Source: Hypomyces perniciosus
Taxonomy: Eukaryota; Ascomycota; Sordariomycetes; Hypocreales; Hypocreaceae
DNA length: 64,000 bases
Assembly (NCBI GenBank): GCA_008477525.1
Contig: SPDT01000013.1
Location: forward strand, 853,501-917,500
Direction: 5' to 3'
A model generated the notes under the pieces. The model was not told the DNA's origin. It saw only the letters and a program-made list of their open reading frames with translations, and searched no databases. Below, piece after piece: positions 1-10,733 of the stretch. The position numbers and the translations under genes are program-made. Positions within the stretch are counted from its first letter, which is position 1, and each line of letters starts with the position of its first letter.

Positions 1-529
1 ATGATGAACGATTTGGCGACACGAAAGAATCGTTACCTTCATACAGTCATAGCGTGCGTGTATAGTCCACATGCCATTTAACAACGACATTATCGGTTTC
101 AAATCCTTGCTTAAGCTCATATCTCCAGAGGGGTCCTTGAACAGGGAGGGAGATTGAGGAGCTAGATAAGCACTCTCGAGATTTGATAGAGCCACAAAGA
201 AGCGGCATCATTCCAGAAGCCCTTTGACCATTTCCTCTAATCAGACCTTTTAGAATAGCAGACAACTCCTTTAACCCTTTTTTTTACATTGCTTGACGGC
301 TCTCTGACCCCCTCCCACAGCGTGACCTGACATAATAGTTACTCAGTTATGACATCAAAATCGCATTCGAGACATGTTTAGAACAGAAGAAAGAGGGGTC
401 GTGATGTCACATATATTCAAGCGTGGAAGCACATTATATATAAAGAGGTGGCAGACACTAATATACATGTTTGAGAATTAACTTGTTAGTTTCTCAACAT
501 TACCAGACGAAACCCTTCAACTCTTAACA
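1..529. other. Spacer and promoter of the Kre9-like gene
   Basis: I see no gene. The short open frames here have no recognisable product. The right end is the promoter of the gene starting at 530. Confidence 0.5.
435..444 (+). promoter_or_regulatory. TATA box of the Kre9-like gene
   Basis: TATATATAAA lies about 86 bp before the ATG at 530, a normal distance for a fungal core promoter. It supports the spliced gene model that follows. Confidence 0.5.
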
Positions 530-1004
530 ATGCATTTCTCTAAAACAGTATATTTCGCAGGCTTTCTCTGTACTACCGCTGCACAGCCTCTTTGTATTAA
601 TACGCCATCAAACGTAGTAGTATGGTCTATCTGTTATGTCTTTTTTCCTTACGAAATATATTTTGGAAGCTTATTAATGGACGTATCTAATCTATAGGAA
701 TGTGAATCCGTTTTGATATCTTGGGTAGGTTTGGACGCACCCTATGATATCGCTATTTTTCCAAGCGGCCTATTGTCGATACCTCCATTGGTGGAATTTC
801 CGCAACAAATGGGCACATCCGTCAAATGGAATGTATATTTGCCAGCTGGGATGGTCTTACAGATAGTATTGACGTAAGCACAGAATTGATGCGATATTGA
901 AGTGTGTGAGGTATACCCTGACACTACACAGAGATGCCACTGGCGACCGGGTTTATTCACTGCCATTTACTGTGCAACCATCTTCGGACCCGTCATGTCC
1001 TTAG
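530..1004 (+). CDS. Small secreted Kre9/Knh1-like protein (3 exons)
   Basis: Exons 530-619, 698-873 and 932-1004 join to 112 codons. Introns are GTATGG...TAG (78 nt, CTAAT near its end) and GTAAGC...CAG (58 nt). The first ~19 residues are a signal peptide ending TTAAQ. The mature part starts with the pattern INTPSNVVECESVLISW and has the PYDIAIFPSG and GTSVKWNVYLPAG segments, ending ...SDPSCP. This order (Cys, Trp, PY, GTS-x-W, LPAG, terminal Cys) is what I know from the single-domain fungal secreted proteins related to the Kre9/Knh1 N-terminal Ig-like fold. Those are thought to sit in or near the cell wall; their biochemical role is unknown. There is no GPI tail. Neither exon is long enough to show as an open frame, so it is easily missed. 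Splicing is my inference from phase and family fit. Confidence 0.75.
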
Positions 1005-3134
1005 ACGGATCTTTCAGCCTCCGCCCGACATCGACGTCCCATGATCCGTCTCATTTTCAGTAGGAGAAAAACAAAATAAGAGAAATTACTTGTAATGAGC
1101 GAGAAATGTCCGAACATGGACTGGTGCCACTGTGACCAAGACATTCGGTGACTTAGAAACATGTTGCATGATGCGAGTCATGCGCCGCGTCTTACAAGAC
1201 ATATGAGTAGTATATGGATAATGCTGATGCGCACGGATGGGGAGATCTTCCCGAGTGCACTCGTTGCAGCTAGGAAACCCCCGCTTATGCAGATCCCAAG
1301 CAAAGAAGAGCCAAGTGCAAGAAATGAACAAAAATATTCAAGAAAATGAAAAGAAAGCGGGTGCAAAATTTTCACCAGGGAGAGTGCCATGGCCGCTATC
1401 CCTGGTTCCGACAGACTCTGTGTGGTGGAGCTTCTGCACCTGAAGAAGCACCCATGAAGGGAGAAACCAGAAAACTGGCTTCGGGAGATGCCGATCTTTG
1501 GTACCGATGGCCTGGGCCAAGTTATTCCAGAAAGCCATGGGTAGCAGTGATTGTCGAAGGGGCAGTAACTGTAATCCTATTAATAGGTTTGGAAGGGTGA
1601 GCCATGTGGTGATCTTCATCGAATGGCTCTCTCATGACGCCAGTTTGAAAAACGAGACAGCTGTTGCGTGCATACCCAGACTGCTAGGCGTTCCAGAAGA
1701 ACGCCAGGTCCAGGAGCCTGTCGCTGTCACCACGCGCGGACGACATTCGGCTCATGATAGCCGAATCCATGCTGACAGGGTGGGTTCAGCTGAGAGTGTT
1801 GGGCTGACTGATGATTTGCTGCGTCGCAACACCAACCATAATGGGCAGTACGGAGTATCACTAGTCGTTCTGCAGTGACAGTGACGGGTTCCCGGGCCAG
1901 TAGTTGTGGCAGATTCCGAAACTCGTGCAGCATGTTGGGACGCTGACATGTTTGCCTAGGTGATTTGTCAGATATATAGTACTGCTCTCGACTGAGGACG
2001 GCTCAGAGAGTGCGGTGGTTGTCTGGATAAATAGACTGTGGTTATTGCATCTCGTAATTCGTACCCAACGGTGCACTAATAATAGAGAAATCATGTCATG
2101 TGCTGATAAGTACATGCACTGTGCATCATGCCGCAACTTTGTGCTTTGAATACAGTGCAGATGTATGTCCGATAAGCGATAAACGCACTATGCTCGTAAC
2201 AACTACAGCCAGCCAAGGCACCATCTTCTTCGCCCGCCTCCTAGCATAAAACTATTTGCATTTTCCTCCCTCGTCCATACGCGAATTTTAGTTTTAGTTT
2301 CAGCCAAACGATTCGGCCTCAACTAAATAAGCGACGCAGCAGCACACCCCGGAATGTCGAAGCCGGCCATTAGGTTATTATGTGGCGCAGTTAGTCTGTC
2401 TGGTTACTGGTACTATTACTCACGAGGTACTAGTATTTGGGTTCCGTTAGGATCGTGGAAGGGCGCTTCTTCCACCACCCGGCCAGTTTCCGCGACGGAG
2501 CATCAAGGTTTATGTCTTGGCGAATTCCAGTAGAGCGGTTCTGGTAAAGCTTCGCATCTTCAGCAGGGGAGGCGCCGGGCTAGGCCACCATGGTCTCCGT
2601 GCCGGCAAATTGAGGACCGTGAGCCGACCAATGTGACGCCGTACGCGCAGACCTGGTTGTTAGTGCTGACCCCACAGGCTGGAAGCAGCAAAGATAGGCC
2701 TGCAGGGGGGACTGCTCCGTTGCAGAGAAGAGGAGGAGAGCATGGCATCATGGTTTACCGAGCCGTGGTGCAAGAGGTGGTGGCGGCGTCCTTCGGCCTT
2801 CTTGAGGAGTTAACGAGTCATGGGTGCTAGTCCTCCGTGCTACTACTACTAATACGAGCGCAGATATCGCTAGGGAAGAGGTTTGGAGATGTTTCCGTGC
2901 GGCGAGATGGTGCCAGGGAAAAAGGGAATTTATTTTAACATATCAGCACTCCTCCACTCGCCCGCAACCTAACTTTCGTCAGTCAACATATCTTTCAAGA
3001 AGGGCCCTGTTCTGCTCCCGAATAGAGTCTGGTACTGCTATTCGGTGATCTTCTCGACGATTCGGACGATGCTACATTCTTTTCAACTCCATCATCCTTG
3101 ACACAAACAAGCAAACAAGCCCAGACCACACACT
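1005..3134. other. Long spacer without a supported gene
   Basis: Several frames of 60-126 codons are open on both strands (the longest at 1498-1878), but none shows a family motif, a consistent codon pattern or splice sites that extend it. The last ~150 bp before 3135 is CA-rich leader-like sequence for the rhodopsin-family gene. Confidence 0.4.
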
Positions 3135-4484
3135 ATGGTTGATCCCCGTGTTGCTGAAGCGATCGCGGCTGGCCGTGTTCCCTCGGATTACTCAGCCGAA
3201 TACTTGAGCGAGACCCGAGATACGCCGTCCATCATCGGCATCATCATCATCACCGTCCTGACGGCGGGCGTCGTCATCGCCAGGCTCATTGCGCGAACAT
3301 GCATCGTTCGGCGTGTTGGCGCTGACGATGGGCTAGCAATCATATCTTTGGTAGGTGGAAGCATGTCTGGTTTACACCATGTTTTTTTTTTATCTTTTCA
3401 TTTTGTTTTTTTTTTGCGTCATCGCGCCCGTACTGACAGACTTTCTCGCTACAGGCATGCCTCATCGCCTTTGTTGCGTTGTCCATCAAGCTCATTCTCC
3501 TTGGCTCTGGTCGGCACTTCGCTTTCATCCAATACGTCTTGGATATTGACGCAGTCCTCCTGACACAAGTTCTCGACTTCGCGGCACACATTATCTATAC
3601 GACAGCCCTTATCCTGTGCCGAATCTCGGGTCTGGCGTTTTACTGGAGAATCTGCGGGATGCATAAGAAGTTCCAGCTTGCCATCAAGATTATTTTTGGT
3701 CTGTTGGTTGCAGGTTACTTGCCACAGCTCTTCCTCCTGATTTTCCATTGCAGCCCCGTTACGGGCTACTGGCCGTACGGATGGGAGCCCTTTGCCGATC
3801 GTTACACTTGCTTGCAATGGGGCATAGTCTACAGCGTGAACTCGTCCGTGTCGCTGGTTTGCGACTTGCTTCTCTTTGGTATTCCTATCGCCATGTTGCG
3901 TATGCTGGAGATGCCCCGGAAACGAAAGGTGCAATTGGCATGCATTTTGCTTCCTGGTATCGTGTAGGTGGTCCCATTATCTTGCAATTTACAAAGAAGC
4001 CTTACTAACATGAGGCTTTTTTAGTGTCGTTGCCATCTCCATTGCTCGACTTGTGCTCGTTATCTTGGGACAATGGGAAGCCGATGAGTCCTGGTCTTAC
4101 AACCCAATGTTGGGCGTCGAAGTGTCAGAGATTGGCGCCACGCTGATCGCCTTGTCAGTCCCGGGAGCTAAGCCTCTAGTCGATAAGCTGATTTTCAAGA
4201 AGACCGACAGCCAGACTAGCGGTACAAACTCGTATGGACACAACAAGACTAACTCTTTTCGTACTCGAGGGACTGCTCTCAACACATTAAGACTGCAGTC
4301 GCAGAGTCAGCACAGCATTCTGGGGAGCCAGGACGAGTCGACCAAGTACGGATCCGAGGCCATGGCGAGCTCGGAGAACAAGCACATTAGTGAGAATGCG
4401 GATGGCATTTACGTGCGGGTGGATTTTGACGTTAAGGAGGCGCGTATCCAGGCAGATAATGTGAGCGCGGCGAGCACGAAGTAA
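3135..4484 (+). CDS. Fungal rhodopsin-family (SAT4-like) seven-helix membrane protein
   Basis: Exons 3135-3350, 3455-3963 and 4025-4484 give 394 residues. Introns are GTAGGT...CAG (104 nt, T-rich) and GTAGGT...TAG (61 nt). About seven hydrophobic segments follow a short polar N-terminus: residues ~32-52, ~73-85, ~105-125, ~140-160, ~185-205 and further ones to ~290. Family hallmarks I see are the ADDG motif after helix 1, CRISGLAFYWRI, and the loop with PYGWEPFADRYTC followed by a QWGIVYSVNSSVSL helix. This fits the Pezizomycotina family Fung_rhodopsin (integral membrane proteins of unknown ligand, some PTH11-like). The C-terminal ~110 residues are polar, Ser/Thr-rich and probably cytosolic. 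There is no CFEM domain. The function is not known beyond a likely sensory or structural membrane role. Confidence 0.85.
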
Positions 4485-6578
4485 TACATACTCCGTACTA
4501 CCAGCCGATGAGGGGACCCTGGGCCGCTTTTTTTCTTTTCTTTTCTTTTTTTTTTCTTTTCGGTTCTTTGTCTGTATTGATAAATTCCTTTTTCCCCTTC
4601 TCATCACGAGACCTTATGTATGAATACACGCACAGAGCTTAGACGACGCGAATATAGAGTACTAGTAATAGTATGTAAGTAGTATTATCCATATTTTACG
4701 AACACGGCAAGGCCAGTAATACTATGTATACCGTATTATACGAAGCTTACTACGGAGGAGTGTTTCAAAAGCCCTGTCCAAAATCTGCTTAGTCATCGGA
4801 CAGAATACATAAAATACTGACAGGGGCTTTTGCATAACTCAAAGACAGGACTTTTGAAACACTCCTCCGTACTCCGTACTATTATTCTGTAAACGGCAGA
4901 CGGTGCTCCACAACCCCCACGGCCCCCAAAAATCGGACGTTTATGGGAACGCTATTCCTAGCCTAAACATTAACGTAACCATGACGCTGACTAAGTACTC
5001 ATTGCGCCGAGCGAGCACTCATACCAGTAGTACCATCTTTTTGATTTCGACGCGTCACTGAGTTGAGAGATTTTTGACTCCGTATCTCTCGATGTCATGG
5101 CAAGCAAGATTTGGTGGGGGTGGTGGGGTTGAGACACGTGGGAAGGGATTTTAGTGTCTCTTATCTCTCTTCCTGTGGGTGTCGTACTGCATGCATTAGG
5201 TGGGAGGCGTTCCCAATCAGGCCATCGGCTACCCAGATAGGAAGCATGGGTGATAAGTAGTTTGGAGACGGAAATACGAAATACTCATTCAATGATTGCT
5301 CTATATTTGAAACCCTATATTAAATAAAACATTGGCTGACCAAGTACTTCGTACGGAGGATAATCGGCCCTTGAGACGAACCCCGGACAAGGAACGAACG
5401 ATTAATCAATCGGCGATCCAAGGGACCCCTCGTTTCGCCTATCCTTACCCTACCCTACTCGTACTACTTTGGCAGCATCCGTCGGATCTAGAGTCATAGT
5501 ACGAGTACTAGCTGCTTCGATTCATGAACTGCTGCTGCTCCCACAACTTGCTAGTGTTATCTTTTGGAGGCATTCTTTACGACAATGGCATCATGGGCAT
5601 GGCCCAAAACGTGATGTCCACGTGGGAAACGATCGATTCTAGGAGAGTCGGGGAGTCGGAGAGTCGGAAAGGACCCAGGAAATGCAGCCTATGCATGTGC
5701 AGGACGCTATACCGATGTAACCTTGGTACACGAGTTTCGGTGAAGTTCGAATCGAACCTGTCACATAGTATTCGTACTATTGCTCCATACTCCTACACCG
5801 TACTATTACACCGGACTCTGAAGGAAAAGAGGGGAATCTGAGCAGAATTTCTCACCTCTTCGGCATATCCGGCATGAGGGAAAGGGCATGTTCCCATCAA
5901 TCACAATGGCTAAACGGCATCACGTACCCAGAATCGGCCTCCGATATGTCCCCAAACGGCATCGACCTACAAAAAGTCTGGTAAAATACGAGTCTTCCGT
6001 CCTTCGATTGCTTTTTCCCCGGCAAACTATTGACGGAGCAGCAGCACCACTTCCTCTCGGTTGGTCTGTGCCCGGTCGAGATGCTGAGAGCAGTAAGGCG
6101 TCTGTCTGGGTACGCACGGAGGAGATACTACTCGTAGTAGAGCGTAGTAGAGCGTAGTACGAAGTAGAGCGTAGAGGTCTGCAGAATGTCTGCAGCGTCT
6201 GCGTGGCCAACAGGGGACTCCACTGCATAGGGTGCCACTGGGGTGCCACTGAAGGTGGACAGAACGCTGCAGAACTCCTGCAGAACCGCCTGCTAGCCTC
6301 TATGCACACTAACGCACAGTCCTAGGAAGCGCCTGGAGCTCTTTTTGCCATTTTGCCAGAAAGCAGCCGAACTCCCTCGTCTCGACAACGGAGCTTCTAT
6401 CCACGTTCTGCTTCCGTTTGTCGGATAGATCGGCCGCAGACGCCCTGGCGCGTTGTCCGTGCCGCCATCAAAAGCGGGTGGCTTTTAATACCTCGATCGA
6501 TCCCTTCATTTCGGTTCCCCAAACCTCGTCTCCTCCTCTTCATCTCTTTTTCAGCAGCAAAGGCAGCGTTGAATCGCG
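4485..6578. other. Repeat-rich spacer
   Basis: No gene is supported. It holds T-runs after the rhodopsin gene, the MITE-like element at 4751-4871, many TACTCCGTA-type motifs, and short tandem units near 6130-6180 (GTAGAGC-like) and 6228-6250 (GGGTGCCACT twice). The frame open on the minus strand at 5920-6309 runs through these repeats and looks spurious. Confidence 0.5.
4751..4871. mobile_element. 121-bp MITE-like element with 28-bp terminal inverted repeats
   Basis: The left arm 4751-4778 (TACGGAGGAGTGTTTCAAAA...) and the right arm 4844-4871 are reverse complements at 27 of 28 positions. The arms begin and end with TA, so the element can be read as CGGAGGAG...CTCCTCCG flanked by a TA duplication, the target preferred by Tc1/mariner-type transposases. 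A further partial copy of the right arm (GACAGGGGCTTTT) lies inside at about 4819-4831. No coding capacity. Mobility is inferred from structure; a hairpin of another origin is possible. Confidence 0.6.
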
Positions 6579-8555
6579 ATGTGGTCTCTCTACGCTCTGC
6601 CCGCCCTCCTTGCGGGAGCTGCGGCTCTTGACGTGTCACAGGTCTTCCCTCTGACGCCGTCATTGATCCCGCTGCAGAACAATGCTGAGCCGAGCAATCT
6701 CTTCCCCATGGGCGACTGCTTCGGCTTCAAGCTCCACGAGGCCACCATCGACCAGATGCAGGCTGCCATGAAGGCCGGCACGCTGACCTCGGTCCAGCTC
6801 GTCAGCTGCTACATGACGCGTACTTTCCAGACGCAGCAGTACCTCAAGTAAGTCAAGTCAAGTCTAGTCCAGTCAGTCCTATGAGTACGCGACTTGCGGG
6901 CTGTGATGGTGATGAGCAGAGATGGAGATGGCGATGGAGATGCCGCCGTCACGCGATCTCATCTCGTCTCCGCCATCACCATCGCCAATTAAGTGGGGGG
7001 AGGCGCTCTTAGCTGACTTCGTGGCTCCCGCTAGCTCCATCTTGCAAATTAATCCCGATGCTCTCGCCATTGCCTCTCAGCGAGATGCCGAGCGCAAGGC
7101 TGGCAAGGTCTGCGGCCCGCTGCACGGCATTCCCTTCATCGTCAAGGACAACATCGCCTCCAAGGACAACCTGGAGACCACTGCTGGCAGCTGGGCGCTC
7201 CTCGGCAGCATCGTGCCGCGCGATGCCTTCGTGGTCAGTAAGCTCCGAAACGCCGGCGCCGTCCTCTTCGGCAAGGCCGCGCTCAGCGAGTGGGCCGATA
7301 TGCGCAGCAACAATTACTCCGAGGGCTACTCTGGCCGCGGTGGCCAATGCCGCAGCGCGTACAACCTCAATGTCAACCCTGGCGGCAGCAGCTCTGGCAG
7401 CGGTGTTGCTGTAGCTGCCAATGTCATTCCCTTTGCTTTGGGCACCGAAACCGATGGCAGTGGTGAGTGCAGACCGCGTCCTTCTGCAGAGTGAGTATAC
7501 CAACTGACAATGCTTCTCTAGTCATCAACCCTGCCATGCGCAACTCCATTGTGGGAATCAAGCCCACTGTTGGCCTGACCTCGCGCGCCGGCGTCATCCC
7601 CGAGTCTGAGCACCAGGACACCGTTGGCACTTTCGGCCGCACTGTTCGCGACGCTACCTATGCGCTCGACGCCATCTATGGTGTCGATACCCGTGACAAC
7701 TACACTCTCGCTCAGCAGGGTAAGACTCCCTCCGGTGGCTTTGCTCAGTTCTTGTCTACCAAGGACGCTCTCAAGAACGCCACCTTTGGCCTTCCCTGGA
7801 AGAGCTTCTGGGTCTACGCCGATCCCGAGCAGAAGCTCATTCTCAACAACCTTCTCGACCTGATTAAATCTGCTGGCGCCACCATCATCAACGGCACCGA
7901 AATCACCGACTACCAGACTATTGTCAGCCCCGATGGATGGAACTGGGACTACGGCAGCACCCGAGGCTTCCCCAACGAGTCTGAGTACACCTATGTCAAG
8001 GTCGACTTCTACAACAACATTAAGAAGTACCTGTCTGAGGTGACCAACACCAACATCCGCTCCCTCGAGGACATCGTCCAGTACAACAATGACAACGCCG
8101 GCGTTGAGGGCGGCTTTCCCTGGCCCCAGGGCAATCCCGCCTTCTGGTCTGGCCAGGACGGATTCCTTGCCTCTCTCGCCACCAAGGGTGTTCAGGATGC
8201 TACTTACTGGCAAGCCCTGGAGTTTTGCCAGTCTTCCACCCGAAATGGTATTGATGACGCCCTGAACTACAGGGGCGGGAAGCTGGACGGCCTTTTGGTG
8301 CCCCCTGATGTTGCGCAGAGCATCCAGATCCCCGCCCAGGCCGGATATCCTGCCATCACTATCCCCGCGGGCGTCCACTCCGACTCAGGCATGCCTTTCG
8401 GTCTGGCCATTTTGCAGACTGCTTTTGGCGAGTCGAAGCTCATCAGATACGCCAGCGCCATTGAGGATCTTCAGCAAAAATCCAACACCATCTACAAGAG
8501 AAGTCTGCCCACTTGGCGTGGGTACCTCACAAGGACCCTTCCTGTCCCTCTGTAA
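6579..8555 (+). CDS. Secreted amidase (amidase-signature family)
   Basis: Exons 6579-6847, 7035-7462 and 7522-8555 encode 576 residues. Introns are GTAAGT...TAG (187 nt) and GTGAGT...TAG (59 nt). A signal peptide of ~17 residues (LYALPALLAGAAALD) points to secretion. The Ser-Ser-Lys amidase core is complete: Lys127 in FIVKDNIA, the Gly/Ser-rich loop NPGGSSSGSG with Ser208 as the likely cis-Ser, and Ser232 in TETDGSVINPA as the likely nucleophile. The 24-residue spacing between the two serines is that of known family members. The second intron splits the codon just after Ser232. Such enzymes hydrolyse amide bonds; the substrate cannot be told from sequence. There are about ten possible N-glycosylation sites. 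The nearest neighbours are more than 2 kb away on both sides, so context gives no hint. Confidence 0.9.
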
Positions 8556-10113
8556 ACGCTCAGCGTTGTTACGGCCGTCATATTATGATTGACTTTTTTT
8601 ATATACCTTTTTGCATGTTGAATGTGTAGATGATAAGATGTCTGTATGCAGTGCTTTTTAGATTTTTTCATGAATAGACTTTGCGATACTATTAGACAGC
8701 GATGAGTCTTGAGTGCTATTGTGAAAATTTGCTTCTCGTAGATACATGCTTGCCATGGTAAAGCTTTCCAGTAAAGTTGAAACACTTTTGGGACATTCGC
8801 TTTGCATGTGCTGTAGGTTTTGGACTCGATTCGGATTCTGACTCTTTCTGCAAGCCAGATATGCATTTTCAATTTTTTCCCCTGCACGCTATTCCTACGT
8901 TCTAGGACTTGGATGCCTACGAGTGGCTTCAGCATGAAAGTTACGTATTCTGGCCTCCTGGGAGCACAGACACAGATTCCGCAGTTTACTTTACAGGTTC
9001 GTAATGTGTTTGTCAGTTTATCTAGGTGTTTAGATGTCACTTTCTAGATATAGATATAGATTGCCTTCAAATCAAGTCTCCTCCTTTTCCCCATTGAACA
9101 GTTCAATACACTGTTGTGACTCCCTTCCAAGGCGAACTTTCTAGAATGCGACCCACCATTGAGAACTTCAGCTGCGTTGAAGATTTAAGATTTTTCTCAC
9201 CTGGCTTTTATTGAAGAAAAACGAACACCGTTTTCAAAGTTTGATGTGATGCATAAAGTCGTTAAGCCAGGAGGAGGCTGATGGTTTCTCTGCCCGGAAA
9301 GCAACCCTAAATAACTGGAATTTCGATGCGCCTAAAAAAATGCTATAACTTAATTAGAACCACTGTAGGAAGTTAAATACTTTATTCGGGGGAAAAGGTT
9401 ATCTCTCTTGTTGGAATTTTCAACGTCTTGTCTCTGTAGATAACGCGCGTTCTGGAGAGAAGGCGCCCCCTGAAATCTGGAAAGTGGAAAGGTTGGAGGG
9501 ACTGGCACTGTAGATATGAGGAATGGAGTGTGAATGAGCCCTTCTTATGGTGTTTATGGAAGATGTGTTCCAACTTCTTGTTCATTGCGGCGTTTTGAGG
9601 TGTAGTCCCCTTTTTTGGGCACATCACGACCTGCACTGTAATCTTCCAGTCTCTGGAGCCTTGATCGCACATCTACCAGAGTTCTCTGCATCTCTCTAAT
9701 AGACACAGATTTTGCCTCGTATGCATCATCTCGCATTGACTATCACTGCGTCTCCTTTTTCGTGGTCTTCTCGCGCCCCAAGGCATTCATTCCACCCCGT
9801 GTAGCATTCAGCCCTTGATACTAGATACTTTTCACTGCCCCCCTCTCATTCAAATTTCGTGAAGAAACCAAAAATGATTTTTTTCTGTTACTCCTTTGCG
9901 CTTGAAATTTCTGTATGGCTGCATATCCTCAGTTCCGTCTCCATCGAAAATATTCTCTCAACCTTAACTCTCCCCCTTTCCCATACATTTTGACTTCCTC
10001 AGACACTCCCATGCATGAATCTTGCTGGATTCTCATAGTAAATCATGCTTTGAGGCTTCAAGACTGTGAACTCTTTCTGCTTCTGATCTTTGGAACTCTG
10101 TTTGGCCCATGGG

Positions 10114-10119
10114 TATAAA
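10114..10119 (+). promoter_or_regulatory. TATA box of the MGC-protein gene
   Basis: TATAAA in the context GGGTATAAAGC, 330 bp before the ATG at 10449. It is followed by a C/T-rich tract as in strongly expressed fungal genes. Confidence 0.45.
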
Positions 10120-10207
10120 GCAAGGGCTTCCCCCCCTTGTTCTCCAGGATATCTTTCAACGACCAGACAATCAGACATCTATTCAATCAGTCTACTTGTA
10201 CATTCTT

Positions 10208-10330
10208 TGCCTTTTGGTTCATACACATACACTCATACATACAACACATACATACAACACATACATACAACACATACATACACACATACATACACACACT
10301 CATACACATACACATACACATACACACATC
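10208..10330 (+). repeat. ACAT/CA microsatellite in the 5' leader
   Basis: Interrupted runs of ACAT, ACAACACAT and CA units, about 120 bp, almost without G. If the TATA box at 10114 is used, the tract is transcribed in the 5' untranslated region. It is open in all three forward frames and gives Thr/His/Tyr-rich nonsense peptides. Confidence 0.75.
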
Positions 10331-10448
10331 AACAACACCTACCGCCACTACCACACAAGCTCATCCAGACCTTCACTCTTCTTGAGTCTTCACTCTTCCA
10401 TCTCTTTTCAAAAACCACTCTCAAACAACCACCTCTCCAACTATCAAG

Positions 10449-10733
10449 ATGGGTTGCATCGTTTCCAAGCCCAAGTACGACAAGGGCAAGGCCCTGGACA
10501 TTTACGTCCCAAAATACGGTGGCGACAAGTTCGACCTCAAGGCCGCCAAGAAGTTCAAGTCTGTGCCCTACGAGAGCACCGTCCGCTATGTGGAGCCAAC
10601 CACCTCCTACGATCCCAATTGGCGGGATACTCATCAACGCCGCCGGGAGAAGTCGTCAAGCTGGGAGTCGTGGAGCAAAGCGCCCAAGCGCTGCCCCAAG
10701 CAGGGCGAGGCTGGCCCGTCCAAGTGGTATTGA
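10449..10733 (+). CDS. 94-residue basic protein with N-myristoylation/palmitoylation motif
   Basis: A single exon of 94 codons starting in a strong fungal context (CAAGATGG). The N-terminus MGCIVSKPKYDKGK has everything expected of a dually lipidated protein: Gly2 for N-myristoyltransferase, Cys3 for palmitoylation, Ser6 and then a basic run. The rest is hydrophilic and basic, with YVPKYGGDKFDLKAAKKFKS in the middle and an Arg/Ser/Trp/Pro-rich tail ending SKWY. No transmembrane segment, no enzyme motif and no family that I recognise. Membrane attachment on the cytosolic face, as in Src-type or G-alpha N-termini, is inference from the motif. The TATA box, the CA-rich leader and the codon choice (AAG, GTC, CCC, GAC favoured) argue that it is a real and well expressed gene. 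Confidence 0.75.
   Translation: MGCIVSKPKYDKGKALDIYVPKYGGDKFDLKAAKKFKSVPYESTVRYVEPTTSYDPNWRDTHQRRREKSSSWESWSKAPKRCPKQGEAGPSKWY

Larger units (their letters stand above)
8556..10448. other. AT-rich spacer, then promoter and leader of the MGC-protein gene
   Basis: Open frames such as 8492-9040 on the minus strand overlap the amidase end, are Lys/Ile/His-rich and show no family; I treat them as chance. From about 10,100 the sequence turns into a core promoter and a long pyrimidine- and CA-rich leader. Confidence 0.45.

Noticed and set aside
1498..1878. 126-codon open frame, plus strand
   Set aside because: No start context, motif or family; composition follows the local DNA and frames on the other strand are equally open.
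5920..6309. 129-codon open frame, minus strand
   Set aside because: Runs through short tandem repeats and is Ser/Arg/Cys-rich without pattern; looks like spacer sequence.
8492..9040. 182-codon open frame, minus strand
   Set aside because: Overlaps the amidase 3' end and untranslated region; Lys/His/Ile-rich nonsense composition.
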